37,558 bases of DNA from a virus. Under the pieces are notes generated by a model. The model was not told the DNA's origin and ran no database searches. It saw nothing but the letters and a program-made list of their open reading frames with translations. A program made the translations under genes and the position numbers. Positions 32,742 to 37,558 of the stretch are shown here, piece by piece; position 1 is the stretch's first letter, and each line of letters starts with the position of its first letter. The stretch covers positions 1-37,558 of the IMG/VR virus record IMGVR_UViG_3300025133_000305; one strand, given 5' to 3'.

Positions 32742-33142
32742 CGCTCCACCTCCTCAGTATTGTTTAGTGCTTCTTTGCGATAGTCTGCTTCGTCAGGGAA
32801 AACATTCCTAACACCGCAAGGCTTTCCACCATCATCTTCTGTTCGTGGAATAATATGCCAATGCAAATGACTGATTGTTTGCCCTGCGTGTGTTCCCTCA
32901 TTTACTCCAATGTTAAAATCAGTAGCGACGCTGGACAGAGAACACAGTTGTTTTGCTTCTCTAATAGCACTTTGTAAGTCAGCCCACTCTTGAACCTCAT
33001 ACTGTGAAACATGAAGCAAGTGGCGTTTAGGAACAACAAGCAGATGTCCTTTCGTTACTGGGTATTTGTCTTTCACGATGATGTGATGGTCAGTTTTTCT
33101 GCCTGTGGCATCGCAAAATATACATCCTGTGGATTGTGCCAT
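32738..33142 (-). CDS. HIT-family nucleotide hydrolase/transferase
   Basis: A 134-residue protein. The histidine triad is HLHWHIIPR (H92, H94, H96), with the upstream KGHLLVVPKRH and TDFNIGVNEGTHAGQTI typical of the family. CIFC near the N-terminus forms half of a zinc site. HIT proteins split dinucleotide polyphosphates such as Ap4A or adenylylated intermediates. The phage use may be to change stress nucleotides or to reverse abortive ligation; this is inference. It starts 3 bases after the integrase stop with GGAG before it. Confidence 0.9.
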   Translation of the reverse strand: MAQSTGCIFCDATGRKTDHHIIVKDKYPVTKGHLLVVPKRHLLHVSQYEVQEWADLQSAIREAKQLCSLSSVATDFNIGVNEGTHAGQTISHLHWHIIPRTEDDGGKPCGVRNVFPDEADYRKEALNNTEEVER

Positions 33143-33144
33143 TG

Positions 33145-33948
33145 TTATTTCTCCGTTTTTAGTGATTGAGCTTTCGCTCTTTTTCTTGCGGCTCCGGCCT
33201 CGCTAGACCTGAACCTCGTGTAATGAATTAGTGTTGTCTCGACTCTAGAGTGCCGAGCTAACGCCCGAACTGTCTGAGGGTCTAAGCCCTGACGAAACAA
33301 TTCGGCAACAAAGAATGAGCGAAGGTCGTAAGGCGTTTTCTTCACGCCACCCTGTGTGACTGGAACCCCTGATGCTCTCATGTCAGACTCAAGCCAACGC
33401 CCAAGTTTAGAGACACAAATTGTCACCAAGGGCGCAAACTTTTTCAGCCCTTCAGCTTCCTCGTTGTCAAGTTCAATGACATCAGGTCGCCTACTCTTTT
33501 GGCATTCCGCTGGCAACCGAAGTTCCCACCGCTCACCAACCCTGACGATATGCTCAGGACGAACCCTGGATGCTTCAACAGGGCGTAAGCCAGTCCATGC
33601 CAGCACACCCCACAACACCCGTCGTCGCTCTGAGACAGCCTCTGACCTCGTCAAGCGTCGAACCTCGCTAGCAGTAAAGACTGCACGGTCACGCCCACCC
33701 TTTGAGGCACGGACTCTTTTGAGCTCTTTGTGTGGGTTTTCAAGTCCCTCCCTTTCAAGCCAACGCCCGAAAGTTCGTAACCTGTTCAAGATGTCATCGG
33801 CAGTAGCCTGGGAAACCCTGTCCCCTAATAGGCTCAAGGCTTCCTGACCTCCACCGCTGTACTTTGTTACACAGGCACGCATCTTCCCGATGTATTCGGG
33901 TGTACATCCTGCCTCAACAAGCTCGTTTAGGTACTTATTCAGGTTCAT
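33145..33948 (-). CDS. int: Tyrosine recombinase (integrase)
   Basis: A 267-residue protein with an N-terminal SAM-like core-binding domain (about 1-80) and a catalytic domain. Catalytic residues in place: R122 (TGLRPVEA), K151, R210 (YDLRSFF), H233 (ALARHSR), Y243 (nucleophile, IHYTR). The usual His before R210 (HxxR) is Tyr (207), a substitution seen in part of the family. It integrates or resolves DNA, so a temperate lifestyle is likely. The gene lies in a leftward operon directly after a tiny membrane gene, with start and stop overlapping. I could not identify an attachment site. Confidence 0.9.
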   Translation of the reverse strand: MNLNKYLNELVEAGCTPEYIGKMRACVTKYSGGGQEALSLLGDRVSQATADDILNRLRTFGRWLEREGLENPHKELKRVRASKGGRDRAVFTASEVRRLTRSEAVSERRRVLWGVLAWTGLRPVEASRVRPEHIVRVGERWELRLPAECQKSRRPDVIELDNEEAEGLKKFAPLVTICVSKLGRWLESDMRASGVPVTQGGVKKTPYDLRSFFVAELFRQGLDPQTVRALARHSRVETTLIHYTRFRSSEAGAARKRAKAQSLKTEK

Positions 33949-34066
33949 TGCCGCACTCCCGAATGACTCCTATGAGAATTAGAATGACCAGTACCCCAAG
34001 CAAGGGGTAAGCAAACAGAAGTCCACCGAGGAACCCTATTGCAAGACTAAATGTTAGCCAACTCAT
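33935..34066 (-). CDS. Tiny membrane protein, 43 residues
   Basis: Starts at the ATG at 34066, which overlaps the stop of the 80-residue gene (ATGA), with GGAGGG before it. The 43 residues are nearly all hydrophobic (FSLAIGFLGGLLFAYPLLGVLVILILIGVIR) with a Gly/Pro break and a short charged end (RECGNEPE), so one long or two short membrane helices. It overlaps the integrase start by 14 bases. The frame, coupling and ribosome site all support a real gene. Function unknown; inhibition of superinfection or of the host membrane is a possibility. Confidence 0.6.
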   Translation of the reverse strand: MSWLTFSLAIGFLGGLLFAYPLLGVLVILILIGVIRECGNEPE

Positions 34067-34305
34067 TGCTCTCCCTCCTGGAATGCCTGGTGAACTTCCC
34101 TCCAGTTAACCTTGTCAAAGTCGATGCCCTCATCGGGACACATGAAGGTGAGTCGGTTAATTGACCATTCTGTGAACTCCGATTGTCTCTGCGCTGGTGC
34201 AATCCTGAAGGCTTCGTTAGAGATAGCCTGACTCGAACCTGAAAGCCAGTTGACGGTATTCCAGGTGTGCCAATTCGACCACCCATTGTATTCCTTGTCA
34301 TTCAT
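34063..34305 (-). CDS. Small phage protein, YNGWSNWHTWN family
   Basis: An 80-residue protein. YNGWSNWHTWNTVNWLSG at the start matches a small family common in phages of aquatic bacteria (consensus close to GW-NYATWNV-LW), function unknown. I chose the ATG at 34305 because it has GGAGGG before it and overlaps the upstream stop. The second half is acidic. It is followed by a coupled tiny membrane protein gene. Confidence 0.7.
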   Translation of the reverse strand: MNDKEYNGWSNWHTWNTVNWLSGSSQAISNEAFRIAPAQRQSEFTEWSINRLTFMCPDEGIDFDKVNWREVHQAFQEGEQ

Positions 34306-34535
34306 CGCTCGCCCTCCTCGGTCAATATCCGAGCCTTGTTCTCTTCGATGAGTGCCACGCAAAGTTCTAGGACTAATCCTTCGTGCCTCATCACATCCTT
34401 CAGAATCTCGCCGCTTCCGTGGAAGTGTTCATCAAGAAGTTTCCTCGCCAAGCGCAGGGATGCCTTGTGCGACCAGTTGCTACGGGAAACGGCTGAGTCC
34501 AACAGTTCTTCAGGGAATTCAAGAAATTTGCTCAT
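34302..34535 (-). CDS. Small hypothetical protein
   Basis: A 77-residue helical protein (MSKFLEFPEELLDSAVSRSN). No family is recognised. The start ATG at 34535 is coupled to the upstream stop with GGAGGG before it. It ends EEGER-stop, where the DNA for EGER contains the ribosome site of the next gene. The same ending is used by the gene upstream. Confidence 0.65.
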   Translation of the reverse strand: MSKFLEFPEELLDSAVSRSNWSHKASLRLARKLLDEHFHGSGEILKDVMRHEGLVLELCVALIEENKARILTEEGER

Positions 34536-34801
34536 CGCTCGCCCTCCCTGGAATCGTGTTCCTGGTTTATGCAATGCGGCTCCCCATCAAGGTGTTCCGG
34601 GTCGAGAGGTTCGCCACAAGTCTGGCACTCATCCCAATCTACTGGTTCTCCTCCTGTTTCTAGGATTACACGCTCGGAAATGCTAAACATCTCCTCGTCC
34701 TTTATGTCCATGATTTCGCATAACTCGGTGAAGATATCGGCATCCGCCAGGGCGTAGCGACAAATTTCTAGCAGGTCTTGTCTGTCTACGGGTTTACTCA
34801 T
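34532..34801 (-). CDS. Small zinc-finger-like protein
   Basis: An 89-residue acidic protein. The C-terminal third has CQTCGEPLDPEHLDGEPHCINQEH, a CxxC plus C/H pair suited to one zinc ion. The N-terminal part is helical (QDLLEICRYALADADIFTELCEI). The ATG at 34801 overlaps the upstream gene by 8 bases. It ends SREGER-stop. Function unknown; a host-protein binder is possible. Confidence 0.65.
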   Translation of the reverse strand: MSKPVDRQDLLEICRYALADADIFTELCEIMDIKDEEMFSISERVILETGGEPVDWDECQTCGEPLDPEHLDGEPHCINQEHDSREGER

Positions 34802-34979
34802 CGTCGTCCTCCTCTTCAGGGAACAGTAGGGCTGAGGACTCTTCAAGTGCCATGTTCAGGTGCTTTGTGCGGTATTCATGCGGGACATCCTCATCTACCG
34901 AATAAAACAACTCCTCCAGAAGCCTTAAAGCCTTCATGAGTTTGAGTTCCAAATCGTCTGCTTGTTCGGATGCGTTCAT
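34794..34979 (-). CDS. Small acidic helical protein
   Basis: A 61-residue protein made of one long helix region (ADDLELKLMKALRLLEELFYSV) and a strongly acidic tail (PEEEDDDE). The ATG at 34979 shares a base with the upstream stop (TGATG). It has GGAGG before it. No family is recognised; an acidic DNA-mimic role is conceivable but not shown. Confidence 0.6.
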   Translation of the reverse strand: MNASEQADDLELKLMKALRLLEELFYSVDEDVPHEYRTKHLNMALEESSALLFPEEEDDDE

Positions 34980-35296
34980 CACTTCACCTCCTCTTCTTCC
35001 GCCACTTCGAGGTCATGGGGTTGCCTCTCGGCGACCCATTGAGCTAACGCTTCAGGGTCAAGGAAGTCCTCTATGTCCTCCTTCCTGAAATAGGTGGGAC
35101 AGCACTCGGAAATGTCCTTCTCTGAAACCCAGCCAGGGATTTCGTAAGAGCCTTCTCCGTTGCAGTATTCGCAAGTCTCGCTATGACCTCGCGACGATGA
35201 CTGATTTCCATTCCATGAAGTGGCAGTCCATTCTATGGAACCTTCTCCGTGGCAGTTGTGGCACTCAAGGTGCCAAGGTGTTGTTTTAAGTTTCAT
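34979..35296 (-). CDS. Protein with two DnaJ-type CxxCxGxG motifs
   Basis: A 105-residue protein. CHNCHGEG (from about residue 12) and CEYCNGEG (from about residue 42) are two CxxCxGxG motifs, as in the zinc domain of DnaJ chaperones, but without a J domain. A pair of such motifs binds one zinc. The end is acidic (EVAEEEEVK). I chose the ATG at 35296, with GGAG before it. It may bind unfolded proteins or simply be a structural zinc protein. Confidence 0.65.
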   Translation of the reverse strand: MKLKTTPWHLECHNCHGEGSIEWTATSWNGNQSSSRGHSETCEYCNGEGSYEIPGWVSEKDISECCPTYFRKEDIEDFLDPEALAQWVAERQPHDLEVAEEEEVK

Positions 35297-35318
35297 TGTT
35301 TTTCTCCGTGTTTGGGTA

Positions 35319-35402
35319 CTATGCAAGGCATAGGGCTAGAAAGAAGATGCCCAGCAAAAGTGCTTTTTTAAGGTCATCGTAAGTGTTGTCTTCGTTGTTC
35401 AT
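35319..35402 (-). CDS. Tiny membrane peptide, 27 residues
   Basis: ATG at 35402, stop TAG at 35319-35321. The 27 residues are a charged start (MNNEDNTYDDLKK) and one hydrophobic helix (ALLLGIFFLALCLA) running to the end. It lies between the ART-like and DnaJ-type genes. Its leader has the A/C-rich pattern used elsewhere in this operon but no clear Shine-Dalgarno sequence. It is short, so it could be chance. Confidence 0.4.
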   Translation of the reverse strand: MNNEDNTYDDLKKALLLGIFFLALCLA

Positions 35403-35406
35403 TGGT

Positions 35407-36177
35407 TTAGTTTTGGTTGAGGGGTTTCCCAGCAAAATGCGGGTTATCTTCTATTGAAAGGGTTGTGCGGTTTTGATTAAGATTGAATCGCATTACCGCT
35501 CTATGCTCCTCGCACTTGGTCTCCGCGAATCCTAGGCTATATTTCTCTAGGTCTGCCTCCGAAAGTTCATCGAAGAACCACTTGTTTATGGTTCGGTATT
35601 TGTCGCCGCAGAAACGGTAGTTCGCTAGGCTGATGAAAGGCTCTTGAGCCTCCATAGCCATCGCGGATGCTTTGAAGGTGCTAACCCTTCTGATTGCCTC
35701 GGCGGGGATAGTTCCCTCGTAGCAACAGTTCCCTAAGCCAGCCATGCTCGCATCTGCGTAGCCGTAGAAGCTGACCATGTTTTCACGGATGTAGGCTGTC
35801 CTCTCCGCCATGTCCTCAACCCTAGAAAGGTCTGCTACGCATTCCCCGAACACATCCTCTATTTCCTCGTAGGTGCTACCTCTCGTTGCCTGTTCGATGA
35901 AATCCTCATCGGGGTAGAACAGGTCGCTTTCGAGGAGGCTAGCATCAATCTCAAGAACGGTTCCCCAGTCAGGGTTTTTAGTGCCATCTTCAGGGGTGGC
36001 TTGGACTGCAAAGTAGGGGGCGTAGGAATCCGTCAAGTAGACCATTGTTTCTAGGCTCGGATGCTCCTCCCAATTTCCTTCTAGTTGAGTTGTAACTCTT
36101 GGCTTTATCCCCTCTCTGAGTGCTTTCTTGGCGGCTTGAGGAGAGGTGCCGTGGTATATGTATGTGTTGTCTTTCAT
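35407..36177 (-). CDS. ADP-ribosyltransferase-like protein
   Basis: A 256-residue protein. IYHGTSPQAAKKALREGIKPR (H9) then MVYLTDSYAPYFAVQA (Y47) and SDLFYPDEDFIEQATRG (about 84-100) follow the H-Y-E/D order of ADP-ribosyltransferase folds (KptA/PARP-like, with YHGT and VYLTD). Phages inject or express such enzymes to modify host RNA polymerase or ribosomal proteins; the target here is unknown. The second half has several Cys/His residues and no known domain. The start is coupled to the upstream gene by ATGA with GGAGAATCAAA before it. Confidence 0.65.
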   Translation of the reverse strand: MKDNTYIYHGTSPQAAKKALREGIKPRVTTQLEGNWEEHPSLETMVYLTDSYAPYFAVQATPEDGTKNPDWGTVLEIDASLLESDLFYPDEDFIEQATRGSTYEEIEDVFGECVADLSRVEDMAERTAYIRENMVSFYGYADASMAGLGNCCYEGTIPAEAIRRVSTFKASAMAMEAQEPFISLANYRFCGDKYRTINKWFFDELSEADLEKYSLGFAETKCEEHRAVMRFNLNQNRTTLSIEDNPHFAGKPLNQN

Positions 36178-36362
36178 TTTGATTCTCCGTTGTTGGTTGT
36201 TGGTTCTTCGGCCTTAGATAAAACCTCATAGACTTCGGCTAATGCTTCAATTTCCGCCTTAAAGTTTCCTTTGGTTCTCTTTAATTCAGAGATTACCCAG
36301 TAGACTTTTTCGGCTTCGGTTTGGCGTGATGGCCTACGTCGTTGTACTGCGGTTGGGTTCAT
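36174..36362 (-). CDS. Small hypothetical protein
   Basis: A 62-residue protein with a basic start (AVQRRRPSRQTEAEK) and a helical, charged rest (NFKAEIEALAEVYEVLSKAEEP). No family is recognised. A GC hairpin with a 4-base loop (36382-36399) lies about 20 bases upstream of its ATG, with an A/C-rich spacer. It overlaps the ART-like gene by 4 bases. Confidence 0.6.
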   Translation of the reverse strand: MNPTAVQRRRPSRQTEAEKVYWVISELKRTKGNFKAEIEALAEVYEVLSKAEEPTTNNGESK

Positions 36363-36381
36363 GATTCTAGTTTTGGTTGGT

Positions 36382-36399
36382 GGGGGGCGAAAGCCCCCC
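36382..36399 (-). promoter_or_regulatory. GC hairpin in the leader of the 62-residue gene
   Basis: GGGGGGC-GAAA-GCCCCCC on the + strand, a perfect 7-bp stem with a 4-base loop (TTTC on the sense strand). It ends about 20 bases before the ATG at 36362. No T-run follows in the direction of transcription, so it is not a normal terminator. A partner at 36743-36759 precedes the next gene up. Confidence 0.5.
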
Positions 36400-36414
36400 T
36401 GAGTTTTGGGTTAG

Positions 36415-36717
36415 TTAGTACTGCGAAAGGTTCAGGTTAGGCGCGGCGTTTTTCCCGCTCCACCATTTCATCGTCTCGTTGTCCTCGTCTGGGCTCATGC
36501 CCTCGGTAAGCCAAATGTTTTTCGGTGTGGTTCCTTCGCCTCTCTCTAATCTCGTAATGCGACTGGCAACTTTCTCGTATGAGTCAATCAGGGCGTTAGC
36601 GGTTTCGTGAACGCCAGGAAGCCCAGTTTCGTCTGCTATCTTTAAAGCCTTGTCTGCGGCCCTTTCAATGAGTGAAAGTAGTTCTGCCAGGTCTTGAAGT
36701 GTCTCGGTATTGGTCAT
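36415..36717 (-). CDS. Small helical protein
   Basis: A 100-residue protein, helical (TLQDLAELLSLIERAADKALKI and ALIDSYEKVASRITRLERGE), likely a coiled coil. I chose the ATG at 36717. The frame is open to 36798, but that would take in the hairpin at 36743-36759 and part of regulatory element B. It is the first gene after element B. No function is recognised. Confidence 0.6.
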   Translation of the reverse strand: MTNTETLQDLAELLSLIERAADKALKIADETGLPGVHETANALIDSYEKVASRITRLERGEGTTPKNIWLTEGMSPDEDNETMKWWSGKNAAPNLNLSQY

Positions 36718-36742
36718 GATTTTGCTTTGGGTTTGGGTTGGT

Positions 36743-36759
36743 GGGGGACTTGCGCCCCC
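36743..36759 (-). promoter_or_regulatory. GC hairpin in the leader of the 100-residue gene
   Basis: GGGGG-ACTTGCG-CCCCC, a 5-bp stem with a 7-base loop, about 25 bases before the ATG at 36717 and directly downstream of regulatory element B. It is followed by an A/C-rich spacer like that after the hairpin at 36382-36399. Confidence 0.4.
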
Positions 36760-36769
36760 CTGGTGTATT

Positions 36770-36820
36770 AAGTTTATGTCAGCGGTAGCCAATTGCAAGA
36801 GAAACTTTATGTCGTTTACC
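36770..36820 (-). promoter_or_regulatory. 51-bp repeated regulatory element, copy B
   Basis: The + strand holds AAGTTTATGTC (36770-36780) and AACTTTATGTC (36803-36813), with ATTGCAA (36792-36798) between. It is aligned without gaps to 2290-2340 (41 of 51 identical), and the half-site spacing (33 bp) is the same. It lies between the gene ending at 36830 and the one starting at 36717, so it would drive or control the operon toward the integrase. Confidence 0.6.
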
Positions 36821-36829
36821 TTAAAGGGT

Positions 36830-37558
36830 TTAGGACTCGTGCAAGTCTCCAGCTATTGTGACGGAGGTGCCTTCAGTTAGAGCGGCTTCACCGAACTCGG
36901 CAAAGTCCTCATCGTCTGCGCATCCACCGTCGTTGTTTATCCACTCCCCAGAATAAGACAGGTTCAACCATTCCCCTGAGTAGGGTTCAGGAAGTCCAGG
37001 TATTCCAGGAGGTGGGGTCTCAGGCAGTCCGGGTACGCTTTTGAATACGACGAAACTACAAGCCTCGTTTGGAAAGTATTCGCAGTCCTTTAGGAACAGC
37101 TTTGCATCGGTGTATCCTCCCCGCACATCGGCTCCCCCGTGTACCTGCAAAAGGATGTACTCCTCGTCAGTTTCCAAGTTCTTGACTTCCGTGAATTGGA
37201 TGACCTGGGAAAGGTTAGATTCCCAGTTGTAAGTATTGTGGCTCTCCAGTAGCTCGAAGTCTCGTGCGTCTAGCCACTCCTGGCCAGCCTTAGAAAGGCC
37301 GTACCCGTCACCTTCCCAGTCTTCCACGGGTAGCTCGTTGAACTCCTCGCAGAAGTCGTCCAGGTGTAGCCTTTCCTTCAGGAAGTGGTAAAGGTCGATT
37401 GTGACTTCAAAGTCCCAGCCGAACTTCTCCGAGTGTGAGATTTCCAGGGTAGCTTCATTGCGCTCTTCCAGGGCCTCTACGGTCAAGCCCTGATTCCTTT
37501 GCCACATACGCCCCCTTGAGCCGCCGGAGTCGCACAGGGCTATTCCAGTAGGTTCTGT
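36830..37558 (-). CDS. Conserved phage protein, C-terminal part (cut by window end)
   Basis: The right-hand copy of the gene cut at position 1; here 242 codons and the stop are visible. It reads through QRNQGLTVEALEERNEATLEISHSEKFG, a Pro-rich linker (GLPETPPPGIPGLPEP) and an acidic end (GGCADDEDFAEFGEAALTEG). It differs from the left copy by substitutions such as His for Trp in the stretch ERLHLDDF. The first 14 codons of the full 256-residue protein lie beyond the window end and are seen only in the left copy. Function unknown. Confidence 0.75.
   Translation of the reverse strand, partial: TEPTGIALCDSGGSRGRMWQRNQGLTVEALEERNEATLEISHSEKFGWDFEVTIDLYHFLKERLHLDDFCEEFNELPVEDWEGDGYGLSKAGQEWLDARDFELLESHNTYNWESNLSQVIQFTEVKNLETDEEYILLQVHGGADVRGGYTDAKLFLKDCEYFPNEACSFVVFKSVPGLPETPPPGIPGLPEPYSGEWLNLSYSGEWINNDGGCADDEDFAEFGEAALTEGTSVTIAGDLHES
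37091..37558. repeat. Right copy of imperfect terminal overlap
   Basis: Aligned without gaps to 1-468 with 14 substitutions. It extends exactly to the end of the window, as the other copy does to its start, which is the signature of an assembled circular or terminally redundant genome. The differences mean the two ends derive from different molecules or strains. Confidence 0.85.

Overview
The window is an essentially complete genome of a tailed bacteriophage with a T7-like (podovirus) virion, about 37.1 kb long. The first 468 bases match the last 468 bases without indels but with 14 substitutions (about 97% identity). The same gene is cut by both window ends, so the map closes into a circle of about 37,090 bp. 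The internal virion proteins of the T7 gp13-gp16 type point to a Gram-negative host. Nothing in the sequence names that host, although several small genes belong to families common in uncultured marine phages. I see no tRNA genes and no CRISPR array.

Layout. (1) About 1-2715 is read leftward: a tightly packed operon of small, mostly unknown proteins, one with a cysteine-peptidase-like pattern and one zinc-ribbon protein, headed by a candidate small terminase. (2) 2716-3126 is a divergent control region with an inverted repeat and a rightward promoter candidate. (3) 3127-8397 is read rightward and holds replication and recombination genes: a winged-helix initiator, a DnaB-family helicase, a PD-(D/E)XK exonuclease, a RecT-like annealing protein, a small XRE repressor-like protein, a RuvC-like resolvase and SSB. 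(4) 8526-31442 is the late region: a Gly/Ser/Thr-rich surface protein candidate, portal, scaffold, major capsid protein, tail tubes A and B, internal virion proteins (the last one 2,609 residues), two small membrane proteins and the large terminase, followed by a SprT-like metallopeptidase and a basic Cys-rich protein. (5) 32538-37558 is read leftward: a zinc-ribbon protein, a HIT hydrolase, a tyrosine integrase, many small genes including two tiny membrane proteins, and an ADP-ribosyltransferase-like protein. This operon runs through the circle junction into region 1.

How it works together. No phage RNA polymerase and no DNA polymerase are visible, so host enzymes must transcribe and copy the genome. 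The initiator gene contains three DNA-level repeats in two reading frames plus an inverted repeat, a lambda-O-like layout for an origin inside the initiator gene. The exonuclease/RecT/RuvC/SSB set fits recombination-dependent replication. The integrase and the XRE-like protein suggest a temperate lifestyle, which is an inference. The late genes are T7-like, but the largest ejected protein carries extra enzyme-like domains.

The most unusual signals are: (a) the intragenic iterons; (b) a 51-bp element present twice at the heads of leftward operons, each with two TTATGTC half-sites 33 bp apart; (c) short, almost identical gene-junction cassettes reused between unrelated small genes; (d) the giant polyvalent ejection protein, and a 12-residue motif it shares with its neighbour; and (e) the divergent ends of the contig.
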